DNA from: DASVVT01 sp036386415
Lineage (GTDB): Bacteria > Acidobacteriota > Blastocatellia > Pyrinomonadales > Pyrinomonadaceae
Assembly: GCA_036386415.1 (NCBI GenBank)
Contig: DASVVT010000059.1
Location: forward strand, 1-29,896
Direction: 5' to 3'
Length of the DNA stretch: 29,896 nt
The notes under the pieces are model-generated. The model was not told where the DNA came from and ran no database searches. It saw only the letters and a list, made by a program, of their open reading frames with translations. Within the stretch, counting starts at the first letter, position 1, and each line of letters begins with the position of its first letter. The translations under genes and the position numbers were made by a program. Below, in pieces: positions 15,265-22,643 of this stretch.

Positions 15265-16347
15265 TTACTCCGGCGGCTTCGGCCAGCGTTCGCGAGGGAT
15301 GAAGCGATAAACATCTTCCATCTTCTGGAAGCCGTCTTTGACCACCGTCTCCAACATGTTCGTTCTGTCAACCACGATGGGTTCGAGCAGGACTGACGGC
15401 ACATCCTTCATCCCGTTGTTGACGGCTCCATTGGGGCTCAATTGTTCGCCGCGCGCCAGCGCGATGGCCGCTTCGGCGGCGCGAGTGGAAAGCGGCCTGA
15501 TCGGTTTGTAGATCGTCATCGCCTGCGTGCCCGCGACGACGCGCTGAAGGCCTGCGAGGTCTGCGTCCATGCCGGAGACTAAAACCTTTCCCTCCAATCC
15601 CTGGCCGGAGAGCGCCTGTATGACTCCGCCTGCCGTCCCGTCGTTCGAGGCGACGACGGCCACGACATTGTTCTTGGCCTGCGTGAGCGCATTCTCCGTG
15701 TGCTTCAAAGCCTCGCTCGCCTGCCATTCTTTCGCCCATTGGTCGGAGACCACGCGTATGTCGCCGCGATCAATCGCCTGCTTGAGGAGATTCATCTGCC
15801 CCTGGCGAAAGAGCTGCGCGTTGTTATCCGTCGGCGAGCCGCCGATCAGCACATAATTGCCGCGCGGGGCGCGATCCAAGAGATATTGCGCCTGCAACTC
15901 ACCGACTTTGATGTTGTCGAAGGAGACGTAGAGATCGACGTCCGAATTGCGGATCAGGCGATCATAGCTGACGACAGGCACGCACTGACGCTTGGCGGCC
16001 TCGACGATTGACGCGGCGACTTCGCTGTTGTGCGGCACGACGACCAGCACATCCACGCCTTGCGTCAAAAGGTTCTCGGCCTGCTGTATCTGCACCCTGT
16101 CATCGCCGTTGGCGGCCTGGACTTCCACTTCGGCACCCAGTTCCTTGGCGCGCTGTAGGAACAGGTCGCGGTCGTGCTGCCAGCGCTCCTCCTTCAACGT
16201 GTCCATCGAAAGGCCGATGCGGATCGCGCGATCCGGCGCACTGCCTCGCGCGCTCTGGCAATTCTGTCCAGGCCCGCACACGCACCCTGCGGCAGCCAGA
16301 AGCGATGCTGAAAGCAGGAGGATTAAAAATGCTCTGGCGTGGCGCAT
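15265..16347 (-). CDS. xylF: Substrate-binding lipoprotein, D-xylose-binding type (XylF)
   Basis: This 360-residue periplasmic-binding protein of the ribose/xylose family has a lipoprotein signal peptide ending in LLAAAGC (lipid Cys22). The mature protein begins with IRIGLSMDTLKEERWQHDRDLF and contains GVDVLVVVPHN, VPVVSYDRLIRNSDVDLYVSFDN, LIGGSPTDNNAQLFRQGQMN, VVASNDGTAGGVIQAL, VSGMDADLAGLQRVVAGTQAMTIYKPI and VNNGMKDVPSVLLEPIVVDR, which match XylF closely. The ATG at 16347 is preferred over a preceding TTG. It is first in the operon, ahead of the ATPase and permease. Xylose is the best guess for the ligand; related sugars are possible. Confidence 0.92.
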   Translation of the reverse strand: MRHARAFLILLLSASLLAAAGCVCGPGQNCQSARGSAPDRAIRIGLSMDTLKEERWQHDRDLFLQRAKELGAEVEVQAANGDDRVQIQQAENLLTQGVDVLVVVPHNSEVAASIVEAAKRQCVPVVSYDRLIRNSDVDLYVSFDNIKVGELQAQYLLDRAPRGNYVLIGGSPTDNNAQLFRQGQMNLLKQAIDRGDIRVVSDQWAKEWQASEALKHTENALTQAKNNVVAVVASNDGTAGGVIQALSGQGLEGKVLVSGMDADLAGLQRVVAGTQAMTIYKPIRPLSTRAAEAAIALARGEQLSPNGAVNNGMKDVPSVLLEPIVVDRTNMLETVVKDGFQKMEDVYRFIPRERWPKPPE

Positions 16348-16350
16348 CAA

Positions 16351-16640
16351 CGATAGTCCCTTCCTCGTCCAACGGAGGCTCGATCCAAAAGAGAGAGAGT
16401 TCTACTCTCAACACGAATCACTCCAGAGTGCTCACCATCAATCTACAAAATAGTTCCGAGGGTTCAGGGGATATTAGCAGAAGAAACGTTCATCCGAATA
16501 GGGGACGCAGGAGTGACAGAAGAGCCGCAGAGGACGCCTTTAAATTCGAGAGTGTGCACAAGTGGATCGCGCGAGCACCACGCTTGTCACGCGCGACACG
16601 AACGCGTGTATTCGACAACCTCCTCACCGGTAAATACCTG
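16351..16640. other. Intergenic stretch upstream of xylF, no gene seen
   Basis: Between the xylF start and the VOC-like fragment I find no supported gene. A plus-strand frame from 16008 runs through this stretch but overlaps xylF antisense and has no family until its last residues. The xylF promoter must lie here; I cannot assign it with confidence. Confidence 0.4.
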
Positions 16641-16748
16641 TTCATCTGCTCGGGCGTCATTCCAATGGCCGAGGCCGTGTTAAGATTCAAAAAATGTTTT
16701 TTAGTCAAAGACCCGGACGGGCACGTCATGAAGCTCGCGGAATATTAA
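16641..16748 (+). pseudogene. C-terminal remnant of a VOC/glyoxalase-family gene
   Basis: The frame ends with MAEAVLRFKKCFLVKDPDGHVMKLAEY then TAA. The FLVKDPDGHVMKLAE piece is the standard last strand of VOC (glyoxalase/bleomycin-resistance) proteins, which carries a metal-ligand Glu. No VOC-like sequence precedes it in any frame, so this is probably the stub of a deleted gene. The exact 5' limit is arbitrary. Confidence 0.5.
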
Positions 16749-16772
16749 ACCGGTGTAGAGGAAGATACATGT

Positions 16773-17342
16773 ATGAGTCAGCAGAGACCGCTTTTCATTC
16801 CCGTCATTCTGGGCACGACGCGCCAGGGTCGTGCCAGCGAGCATGTCGCTCGTTTCGTCTTTGAAGAAGTTGCAAAGCGCGACGGCGTCGAGACGGAGTT
16901 GATCGACATTCGCTCACTCTCTTTCCCTTTGACGGATGCGGGAGAAGCGATCAAGGATGCGCAGCTCTCCGCGCAGATGTCGCGCGCGGACGCCATCGTC
17001 CTGGTCGTACCGGAATACAATCACGGTTATCCGGGGTTGCTCAAGCATGTGCTCGATACGAACCTGAAGGAGTACATACACAAGGCTGTCGGCATCTGCG
17101 GCGTGTCGGCGGGAGGGTTCGGGGGGACGCGCGTGATCGAGAACCTGCTGCCAGTGATGAGAGAACTGGGGCTGGTGACGATCTTCTGGGACGGAAACTT
17201 TTCGGGCGCGCACAAGCTGTTCGATTCATCTGGCAAGCTGCTGGATGAGGCTTACGTCGGGCGCGTGGATAAATTTTTGAAGGAGCTGATCTGGATGGCG
17301 AAGGTTCTGCGCTACGGGCGCGAGAACGTTTCGCTGGTGTGA
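16773..17342 (+). CDS. NADPH-dependent FMN reductase family protein
   Basis: This 189-residue flavodoxin-fold oxidoreductase uses bound FMN and NAD(P)H; the acceptor is unknown (quinones, azo compounds or chromate are common for the family). FIPVILGTTRQGRASEHVA near residues 7-25 forms the phosphate-binding loop. VPEYNHGYPGLLKHVLD near residue 80 and CGVSAGGFGGTRVIENLLPVMRELG are the other family blocks. AGAGGAAG lies 8-15 bases before the ATG. The MOSC gene starts about 10 bases after its stop, so they probably form an operon. Confidence 0.9.
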   Translation: MSQQRPLFIPVILGTTRQGRASEHVARFVFEEVAKRDGVETELIDIRSLSFPLTDAGEAIKDAQLSAQMSRADAIVLVVPEYNHGYPGLLKHVLDTNLKEYIHKAVGICGVSAGGFGGTRVIENLLPVMRELGLVTIFWDGNFSGAHKLFDSSGKLLDEAYVGRVDKFLKELIWMAKVLRYGRENVSLV

Positions 17343-17352
17343 ACGCGTTGTG

Positions 17353-17994
17353 ATGAAGCTGATCTCGGTTAACGTCGCACGGCCCCGTCTTGTGATGTGG
17401 AATCACGCGCCGGTCTCAACGGGCATTTTCAAAGAGCCGGTCGAAGGGAGAGTCATGCTCAGAGAGCTCAACCTGGACGGCGACCGTCAGGCCGATCTGA
17501 CCGTTCACGGTGGGCTGACTAAAGCCGTCTATGCCTATCCGGTTGAGCACTACGAATACTGGCGGCGGGAGTTGCCCAACATGCTGCTGCCCTACGGGAT
17601 GTTTGGCGAGAATTTTACGACCGAAGGGTTGGACGAAAGGAGCGTCGAGATAGGCGACCGCTTTCGTGTGGGCGAGGCTGAAGTGATGGTTACGGAGCCG
17701 CGTATGCCCTGCTACAAGCTGGGAATAAAGTTCGGGCGCGCCGACATTCTCAAGCGATTCCTGGCGAGCGGTCGAAGCGGCTTCTATTTCTCCGTCCTAC
17801 GCGAAGGCGAAGTCGGAGCGGGCGACCAAATCGAATTGATTGAAAGGGCTGAAAGCCATGTCACGGTCGCAGACATTACGCGCCTCTATACACACGGCAA
17901 GGATGATCTCTCCGGCCTGCGACGCGCGATTGAAGCCAGGGCGCTGCCGGAAAGCTGGAAAGGTTATTTCCGGCAGCAGATTGGGAAAGCCTGA
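17353..17994 (+). CDS. MOSC domain protein (YiiM-like)
   Basis: This 213-residue protein has a MOSC domain followed by the three-helix YiiM C-terminal domain. Visible blocks are the N-terminal GIFKEPVEGRVMLRELNLDGDRQADLTVHGGLTKAVYAYP, the GMFGENFTTEGLDE segment, and EPRMPCYKLGIKFG with the conserved Cys. MOSC proteins bind the molybdenum cofactor; YiiM of E. coli reduces N-hydroxylated bases such as 6-hydroxylaminopurine, so a base-analogue detoxification role is plausible. The flavin reductase gene just upstream could supply electrons, which is an inference. The ATG at 17353 is preferred over the adjacent GTG at 17350. Confidence 0.9.
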   Translation: MKLISVNVARPRLVMWNHAPVSTGIFKEPVEGRVMLRELNLDGDRQADLTVHGGLTKAVYAYPVEHYEYWRRELPNMLLPYGMFGENFTTEGLDERSVEIGDRFRVGEAEVMVTEPRMPCYKLGIKFGRADILKRFLASGRSGFYFSVLREGEVGAGDQIELIERAESHVTVADITRLYTHGKDDLSGLRRAIEARALPESWKGYFRQQIGKA

Positions 17995-18056
17995 AGTTGA
18001 GACGTCGGATGTCAGATGATTTCAAGGTGGCAGATTTCAGCTCGTAGAGAGGATGT

Positions 18057-18269
18057 ATGTCTGAAATGAAGAAGATGGTGTGCCCGGATTGCGGCGTTGA
18101 GATGAATCAACACGCCATGAAGATTGATTACACCGCCGAGCCGGATGCGCAGGGCTTGGCGGTTGATCCTGAGACGGGCGGCGTGCTGGTGGAAGCGCAC
18201 ACCTGTCCGCAATGCGGGCAGACGGCCACCAGGCAGCACTATGACGAAACGGCAGGGGCGCGACCATAA
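18057..18269 (+). CDS. Small zinc-ribbon protein of unknown function
   Basis: This 70-residue protein has two Cys pairs, CPDC (residues 9-12) and CPQCGQ (about 50-55), spaced like a zinc ribbon. A short acidic stretch with NQHAMKIDYTAEPD lies between. GAGAGGAT precedes the ATG. It may be a metal-binding accessory or nucleic-acid-binding protein; I do not recognise a named family. It lies between the MOSC gene and the thioredoxin-like gene, all on the plus strand. Confidence 0.75.
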   Translation: MSEMKKMVCPDCGVEMNQHAMKIDYTAEPDAQGLAVDPETGGVLVEAHTCPQCGQTATRQHYDETAGARP

Positions 18270-18368
18270 GGTAAGGGAACTGCTGGTTGCAATGGAAGCC
18301 AAGCGGGCGCGAGGCTTTCGAGAGCGCGCGATGCTTGCGCCCTTTATAAATATGGAACATGATCCTTT

Positions 18369-18998
18369 ATGAATTCGAGGTACTTCATCCTGATTGGTCT
18401 GGGACTTGCTGCGGCAGTTCTGTATTTCCTCGTCGTTGCCGGGCAGCGCCCCTTGAAGAGAGATGTGACGCCAGTCGCCACACAATCCAGCGCGAGCGAA
18501 TCATCAGCACCGGAAGAGTCTGAAGCGGAGGAGCGTGACCGCCTGATCGACGCTCGAAGGGCGCGGCGCGCGCCGGAGCTTGCCGAGGGCACCTGGATCA
18601 ATTCCGAGCCGCTCACGGTCGAGGGCTTGAGGGGTCGTGTGATCCTCCTGGATTTCTGGACGTTCGGCTGCTACAACTGCCGCAACACGCTGCCCGCCCT
18701 GAAGCGTTTTCATGAGCGCTACAACTCGCAGGGTCTCACGATCATCGGGGTGCATTCACCCGAATTCGAAGGAGAAAAGAGTATTGACAACGTGCGGCGA
18801 GAGGTTCGCTCGCTCGGCATACTTTATCCGGTCTTGACGGACAACGATTACCTTTCATGGAACGCCTACGGGATTCAGGCTTGGCCGACCGTGGTGATCC
18901 TGGATAAGCAAGGGCGCATTCGCTGGACGCACATCGGCGAAGGCTTGTATGACGAGCAGGAACAGGTGATTAGAAGGCTTCTTTCCGAAGAAGCCTAA
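18369..18998 (+). CDS. Membrane-anchored thioredoxin-like (TlpA/DipZ C-terminal type) protein
   Basis: This 209-residue protein has an N-terminal hydrophobic anchor (YFILIGLGLAAAVLYFLVVA), an acidic low-complexity linker and a periplasmic thioredoxin domain. The active site is FWTFGCYNCRNTLPAL with Cys101 and Cys104. The cis-proline segment is IQAWPTVVILDKQGRIRWTHIGEG. The WTFGCxNCxxxLP form is typical of DipZ/NHL-redoxin proteins, which act as extracytoplasmic disulfide reductases. Its partner is not evident from neighbours. The stop codon lies within overlapping hairpins at 18975-19011. Confidence 0.9.
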   Translation: MNSRYFILIGLGLAAAVLYFLVVAGQRPLKRDVTPVATQSSASESSAPEESEAEERDRLIDARRARRAPELAEGTWINSEPLTVEGLRGRVILLDFWTFGCYNCRNTLPALKRFHERYNSQGLTIIGVHSPEFEGEKSIDNVRREVRSLGILYPVLTDNDYLSWNAYGIQAWPTVVILDKQGRIRWTHIGEGLYDEQEQVIRRLLSEEA

Positions 18999-19011
18999 GC
19001 GACTTAGGCTT
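18975..19011. other. Two mutually exclusive hairpins over the stop codon of the thioredoxin-like gene
   Basis: AGGCTTCTT-TCCG-AAGAAGCCT (18975-18983 with 18988-18996) shares bases with AAGCCTAAG-CGA-CTTAGGCTT (18991-18999 with 19003-19011). Only one can form at a time. No T-run follows, so a standard terminator is doubtful; an alternative-folding 3' end is possible. Confidence 0.55.
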
Positions 19012-19073
19012 GAAGTCCGACGCCAGGGCTTTGGTCATCTGGAAATTAAACCCTGAGACTCGACAAAAAGATA

Positions 19074-19102
19074 TTGCTTACAACGCGCGATAGGTATATA
19101 GT
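19074..19102 (+). promoter_or_regulatory. Sigma-70-like promoter
   Basis: TTGCTT (19074-19079) and TATAGT (19097-19102) are separated by 17 bases. Transcription would start near 19109, just ahead of the C-rich hairpin and terminator-like stem, and no gene of any length follows before the terminator. Confidence 0.5.
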
Positions 19103-19108
19103 CCAAAC

Positions 19109-19196
19109 TCTCACTTGATCCCCCCTTTTACAGGTGAGACAAGTTGAGACCAAGGGGCAGGCAAGTTTGCGAGGGTTGCCTGCCCCTTCGTTTGTT
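19109..19196 (+). ncRNA. Candidate small RNA with six-C loop and terminator
   Basis: Between a promoter-like sequence and a terminator-like stem there is a short non-coding stretch of about 88 bases. TCTCAC and GTGAGA can pair around a loop containing CCCCCC, and the left side can alternatively pair with CAAGTTGAGA further on. The strong 3' stem closes the transcript. The six-C loop recalls the actinobacterial 6C RNA motif, but only one such hairpin is seen, so identity is not claimed. Confidence 0.5.
19152..19196 (+). terminator. Rho-independent terminator-like stem
   Basis: AAGGGGCAGGCAA (19152-19164) is perfectly complementary to TTGCCTGCCCCTT (19176-19188), giving a 13-bp GC-rich stem with an 11-base loop. 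It is followed by CGTTTGTTT, an imperfect T-tract. The stem also reads on the other strand, but without a T-run there. Confidence 0.65.
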
Positions 19197-19345
19197 TATG
19201 GCCTTCACAGTCTCGCCCTCAAGCCCACGCGCTTCTCTCTCTCGCCACAAAAATCCCGCACCCCTTCTGCCAGCCACAAAGGAGTTTAGAAGATATTAGC
19301 TCGCAGCGAAGCGCTGGTTTTTGTGTCCATAGTTTCAGCTCAACT

Positions 19346-19435
19346 CTCTGTGCCCCCTCCGTGTTCTCTGCGCCTCTGTGGTAAGTCTTATCTGAAGCAA
19401 CACTCACCACCGCAGGACGCAGAGCGGGCACAGAG
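19346..19435. repeat. Long imperfect hairpin, CTCTGTG family
   Basis: CTCTGTGCCC (19346-19355) is perfectly complementary to GGGCACAGAG (19426-19435). Inner words (CTCTGCGCCTCTGTGG with CCACCGCAGGACGCAGAG) pair imperfectly. It lies in the 0.5-kb space before bshA. Confidence 0.75.
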
Positions 19436-19478
19436 CACTAATCGCATGAGGACGCTACCAAGGTCTGAGACCACTTTC

Positions 19479-19511
19479 ATTCTGTCTTCTGTCTCCTGTA
19501 TTCTGTCTCCT
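19479..19511 (+). repeat. Pyrimidine-rich tandem words before bshA
   Basis: ATTCTGTCTTCTGTCTCCTG is followed by ATTCTGTCTCCT, ending five bases before the bshA ATG. It looks like one arm of the same class of word repeats without its partner. It leaves no purine-rich ribosome-binding site for bshA. Confidence 0.6.
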
Positions 19512-19516
19512 ACCTT

Positions 19517-20650
19517 ATGAACATCGGGATCACCGTCTATCCGACATACGGCGGCAGCGGCATCGTCGGCTCCGAATTGGGGAAGGAGTTGGCCGAGCGC
19601 GGCCACACGGTTCATTTCATCGCCTCGGCGCTGCCCTCGCGCCTGACCAAATTGAGCGAGCGCGTGCGCTTTCACGAGGTCGAGATGATGTCCTATCCGC
19701 TCTTCGAGCACCAGCCGTATACGTTGGCGCTCGCCACCAAGATGGCGAACGTGGCGGAATCTGAGAACCTTGATCTGCTTCACGTCCATTACGCGATCCC
19801 GCATTCGATCAGCGCGATACTGGCACGCGAGTCCTTGCGCCCACAGCGACGGCTTCCCGTCATCACGACGCTGCACGGGACGGACATCACGCTCGTCGGC
19901 GCAGACCGTTCCTATCTGCCGATCACGCGCTACGGCATCGCGCAATCGGACGGCGTGACGGCCATCTCCCATTACCTGAAGCGCGCCACCGCAGAGACTT
20001 TTCACTTCGACGACATCACAGTCATCCCAAACTTCATCTGCCCTTCCGATTACCAGCGTAGACCAGTGCCTGAGCTTCGCACGGAGCTTGCGCCAAATGG
20101 TGAGCCGCTGCTGGTGCACATCTCTACCTTTCGCCCGGTCAAGCGCCCCGTCGATTGCGTGGAGATACTGGCGCGCGTGCTGAAGAGGAATATCAAGGCG
20201 CGACTGGTGATGGTCGGCGACGGCGGCGAGCGTGCCAACGCAGAGCACCGCGCGCGTTGTCTGGGCATCATTGATAACTGCTCCTTTGTCGGCAAGCGAG
20301 CGCGGATCGTCGATTACCTGTCTGTGGCAGACGTGTTACTGCTGCCTTCCGAGCAGGAGTCGTTCGGCCTCGCCGCGCTCGAAGCGATGGCGTGCGAGAC
20401 GGTGGTCGTCGCCTCAGATGTGGGCGGCATACCGGAGGTCGTCACAGACGGCGAGACGGGATTCCTGAGCGCAGTCGGCGATGTCGAGAAGATGAGTGCG
20501 GACGCCGCGCGCCTGCTTGAAAATAAAGACTTGAGGCGTGAGATGGGCGTGCGCGCGCGCGCGTCAGCCGTCTCGCGCTACAACACAGACCGAATCATTC
20601 CACAGTATTTGGAGTTCTATGAGCGCGTCCTCGCCAGCAGCAGGTCTTGA
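19517..20650 (+). CDS. bshA: N-acetyl-alpha-D-glucosaminyl L-malate synthase (bacillithiol pathway)
   Basis: This 377-residue GT4-family glycosyltransferase joins UDP-GlcNAc and L-malate in the first step of bacillithiol synthesis. MNIGITVYPTYGGSGIVGSELGKELAERGH is the BshA N-terminus. HVHYAIPHSISA, ITTLHGTDITLVG, HISTFRPVKRP, LLPSEQESFGLAALEAMACETVVVASDVGGIPEVV and the ETGFL segment are all present, including the retaining-GT4 EX7E-type ESFGLAALE. The start fits family alignments although no ribosome-binding site is visible. The next gene overlaps it by 32 bases. bshB and bshC are not in the window. Confidence 0.95.
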   Translation: MNIGITVYPTYGGSGIVGSELGKELAERGHTVHFIASALPSRLTKLSERVRFHEVEMMSYPLFEHQPYTLALATKMANVAESENLDLLHVHYAIPHSISAILARESLRPQRRLPVITTLHGTDITLVGADRSYLPITRYGIAQSDGVTAISHYLKRATAETFHFDDITVIPNFICPSDYQRRPVPELRTELAPNGEPLLVHISTFRPVKRPVDCVEILARVLKRNIKARLVMVGDGGERANAEHRARCLGIIDNCSFVGKRARIVDYLSVADVLLLPSEQESFGLAALEAMACETVVVASDVGGIPEVVTDGETGFLSAVGDVEKMSADAARLLENKDLRREMGVRARASAVSRYNTDRIIPQYLEFYERVLASSRS

Positions 20651-21335
20651 GGCACAGGTTGAGACCGACAATTCGGCTGAAGAGAAGCCCATCGGCTACA
20701 TCATTCAGAATCTGGAGCGGGCTTACGGTGTGCCCGAAAACCGCCGCGCGTCTGATCCGCTCGACATGCTCATCAAGATTATTCTTTCGCAGGCGACATC
20801 AGATACCAACAGCGACCGCACGTTCAGCGCGCTCAAGGCACGCTTCCCAAAGTGGGATGAGGCGCTTCGTGCGCGCACGTCTAGCATCGCAGCGGCGATT
20901 CGCTCCGGCGGCCTGGCAAACCAGAAGGCCGCCGTCATCAAGAGCCTGCTCCGCCAGCTCAAGGACGAGCACGGCACGCTCGATCTCAGTTTTCTGCACG
21001 ACCTGCGCGCCGGAGAAGCCCGCAGCTATCTCTCGCAGTTTCGCGGCATCGGCCCGAAAACGGTCGCCTGCACGCTTCTCTTCGCCTGCCGCAAAGAGGT
21101 CTTCCCGCTCGACACGCACATCTTTCGCATCCTGCGCCGCGTCGGATTGATCCCGCAGAAGTGTACGGATGCCCGCGCACACCAGATCATGGACAGCATC
21201 GTCCCCAGGGGAAAGTTCTACTCTTTCCACGTCAACCTGATCCGCCACGGGCGCGCTCTCTGTCGCCCGCGCGAACCCCTTTGCGAGCGTTGTCCGATTG
21301 TTGAGTATTGCGACTACGGGCAGGCAGTAATATAA
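20619..21335 (+). CDS. Endonuclease III-like DNA glycosylase with 4Fe-4S cluster
   Basis: This 238-residue helix-hairpin-helix base-excision repair glycosylase shows the HhH motif FRGIGPKTVACTLLFA with the catalytic Lys. The catalytic Asp lies in FPLDTHIFRILRRVG. The 4Fe-4S loop is C-x6-C-x2-C-x5-C (CRPREPLCERCPIVEYC). It resembles the Nth/HhH-GPD group; substrate preference (oxidised pyrimidines or other lesions) cannot be set. The ATG at 20619 follows GGAG and lies inside the bshA 3' end in another frame, so the two are likely translationally coupled. A longer frame start at 20538 would run much deeper into bshA and is not needed. Confidence 0.9.
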   Translation: MSASSPAAGLEAQVETDNSAEEKPIGYIIQNLERAYGVPENRRASDPLDMLIKIILSQATSDTNSDRTFSALKARFPKWDEALRARTSSIAAAIRSGGLANQKAAVIKSLLRQLKDEHGTLDLSFLHDLRAGEARSYLSQFRGIGPKTVACTLLFACRKEVFPLDTHIFRILRRVGLIPQKCTDARAHQIMDSIVPRGKFYSFHVNLIRHGRALCRPREPLCERCPIVEYCDYGQAVI

Positions 21336-21336
21336 A

Positions 21337-21420
21337 ATGCGGAATGCGGATTTCGGATTGCGGAATGAAAAGCAGTTTCACATCTTCTTCAATCCGCCAT
21401 CCGAAATCCGCATTCCGCAA
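21337..21420. repeat. Inverted repeat, GCGGATTTCGGATTGCGGA family (second copy)
   Basis: 21337-21364 pairs with 21392-21420 with about two mismatches. The core is the same as in 9493-9607. The right arm ends five bases before the ATG of the NYN gene. Confidence 0.9.
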
Positions 21421-21425
21421 TCGTC

Positions 21426-21911
21426 ATGTCTTATCTGATCGACGGCAATAACGTGATGGCGCAGCGTGTCGGCTGGCACAGGGATAAGCCGGGGGCGCGG
21501 CGTCGGTTGCTGGATGATCTGGCACGGTTCGCGCTTTGTGGGAAGGCGAGCGTCGCGGTGGTCTTTGATGGAGCGCCGGAGCAGCATTTTGCGGACGGCG
21601 CGAAGTACAGGGGCGTGCGCGTCTTTTACGCCGAGCGTGGATCGAACGCGGATGAGCGTATCAAGCGAATGGTCGAAGAGACGCGCGAGCGCCGCACGCT
21701 CCTGGTCGTCACCTCAGACCGTGCACTTGCAGATTATGTGCGCCGGTGCGGTGCGCGTGTGATGCGCTCAGGAGATTTTCGGAGGCGCATGGAAGAAACT
21801 CTGGCGCAAGCCGAAGAGCCGCCCGCGACGGATGTGCATAAAGGGGTTGCTACAGAAGAACTCGACGGATGGATGCGCTATTTCGGCGTCGCGCCGGAAG
21901 ACGAAGAATGA
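21426..21911 (+). CDS. NYN-domain ribonuclease-like protein (YacP type)
   Basis: This 161-residue PIN-like NYN domain protein has the acidic active-site segments: YLIDGNNVMA at the N-terminus, VAVVFDGAPE, GSNADERIKRMVEE and LVVTSDRALADYV. It should be a metal-dependent RNase, like Rae1/YacP acting on mRNA or ribosome-associated RNA; that role is by analogy. The ATG directly follows the 21337-21420 hairpin with no visible ribosome-binding site. It is convergent with the FKBP gene, and its stop codon lies at the tip of the next hairpin arm. Confidence 0.88.
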   Translation: MSYLIDGNNVMAQRVGWHRDKPGARRRLLDDLARFALCGKASVAVVFDGAPEQHFADGAKYRGVRVFYAERGSNADERIKRMVEETRERRTLLVVTSDRALADYVRRCGARVMRSGDFRRRMEETLAQAEEPPATDVHKGVATEELDGWMRYFGVAPEDEE

Positions 21912-22060
21912 AGGCAGTAGACAGTAGACAGTAGTCAGTAGTCGGTAGAAAAGAAAATCAGTTGATGCGATTGATGCAGCTCTGCTCAATCGAAGGAGAC
22001 GATGGAACGTGACGCGCCTTGGTTTTTCTACTGACTACTGACTACTGTCTACTGCCTTCA
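21909..22060. repeat. Convergent-gene hairpin, CAGTAGTC family, arms containing both stop codons
   Basis: TGAAGGCAGTAGACAGTAG (21909-21927) is perfectly complementary to 22042-22060. The first three bases of the left arm are the TGA of the NYN gene, and the last three bases of the right arm are the TGA of the FKBP gene on the other strand. The arms continue inward with repeated CAGTAGTC and GACTACTG words. The layout suits a bidirectional terminator. Confidence 0.93.
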
Positions 22061-22489
22061 TTTCCTCTCGACCAGCTCGACGTCGAAGATGAGTTTCTGT
22101 CCGGCCAGGGGGTGGTTGGCGTCGAGTGTGACGGAATCCTGCGTGACATCCGTAATGGCGACCGGGATTTGATTGCCGTCCGGTAGTTGCAGGACGAGGC
22201 TCATGCCGACTTCCGGGTCGGTTCCGAGGTTCAGCTCGGCGCGCGAGACCGCCTGGACGAGCCCCTCGCTCCGCTGGCCGTAGGCGTCGTCGGCCTCTAT
22301 CTCGATGGTCTTTTTCTCTCCGACGCTCATGCCGCGCACGCCTTCGTCGAACCCCTGTATGACCTCGCCCTCGCCAACCTTGAACTCCAGAGGCTCGCCC
22401 CCTTCGGAACTATCAAAAACATGGCCGTCCTCCAGTCGCCCTGTGTAGTGGACACACGCCGTGTCGCCTTTTTTCACTCGTTCTGTCAT
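22058..22489 (-). CDS. FKBP-type peptidyl-prolyl cis-trans isomerase (SlyD/SlpA-like)
   Basis: This 143-residue prolyl isomerase/chaperone begins VKKGDTACVHYTGRLEDGHVFDSSEGGEPLEFKVGEGEVIQGFDEGVRGM and continues with a SlyD-type inserted flap (DAYGQRSEGLVQAVSRAEL) and NHPLAGQKLIFDVELVE. The C-terminus lacks the His-rich tail of SlyD. The ATG at 22489 follows AGGGGGAATAATA; upstream in-frame codons add a sequence (MQISMPCC...) that is not family-like. It is transcribed divergently from the VWFA-related gene. Confidence 0.93.
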   Translation of the reverse strand: MTERVKKGDTACVHYTGRLEDGHVFDSSEGGEPLEFKVGEGEVIQGFDEGVRGMSVGEKKTIEIEADDAYGQRSEGLVQAVSRAELNLGTDPEVGMSLVLQLPDGNQIPVAITDVTQDSVTLDANHPLAGQKLIFDVELVERK

Positions 22490-22643
22490 TATTATTCCCC
22501 CTGTTTTGTAGCTTGATCTCACGCAGCATGGCATACTGATCTGCAAAAAGCCAGCCCATGATGAAAGCCGAAACCCATCATCCAGACGCCCAGATAAACA
22601 GGCTCGCCGATGACGCGGCCGTAGAGGTATCAGGAGGTTTTTT

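Noticed and set aside
16008..16748. 246-codon plus-strand frame
   Set aside because: Most of it is antisense to xylF or has no family; only the last 25 or so residues are VOC-like, so it was called a fragment instead.
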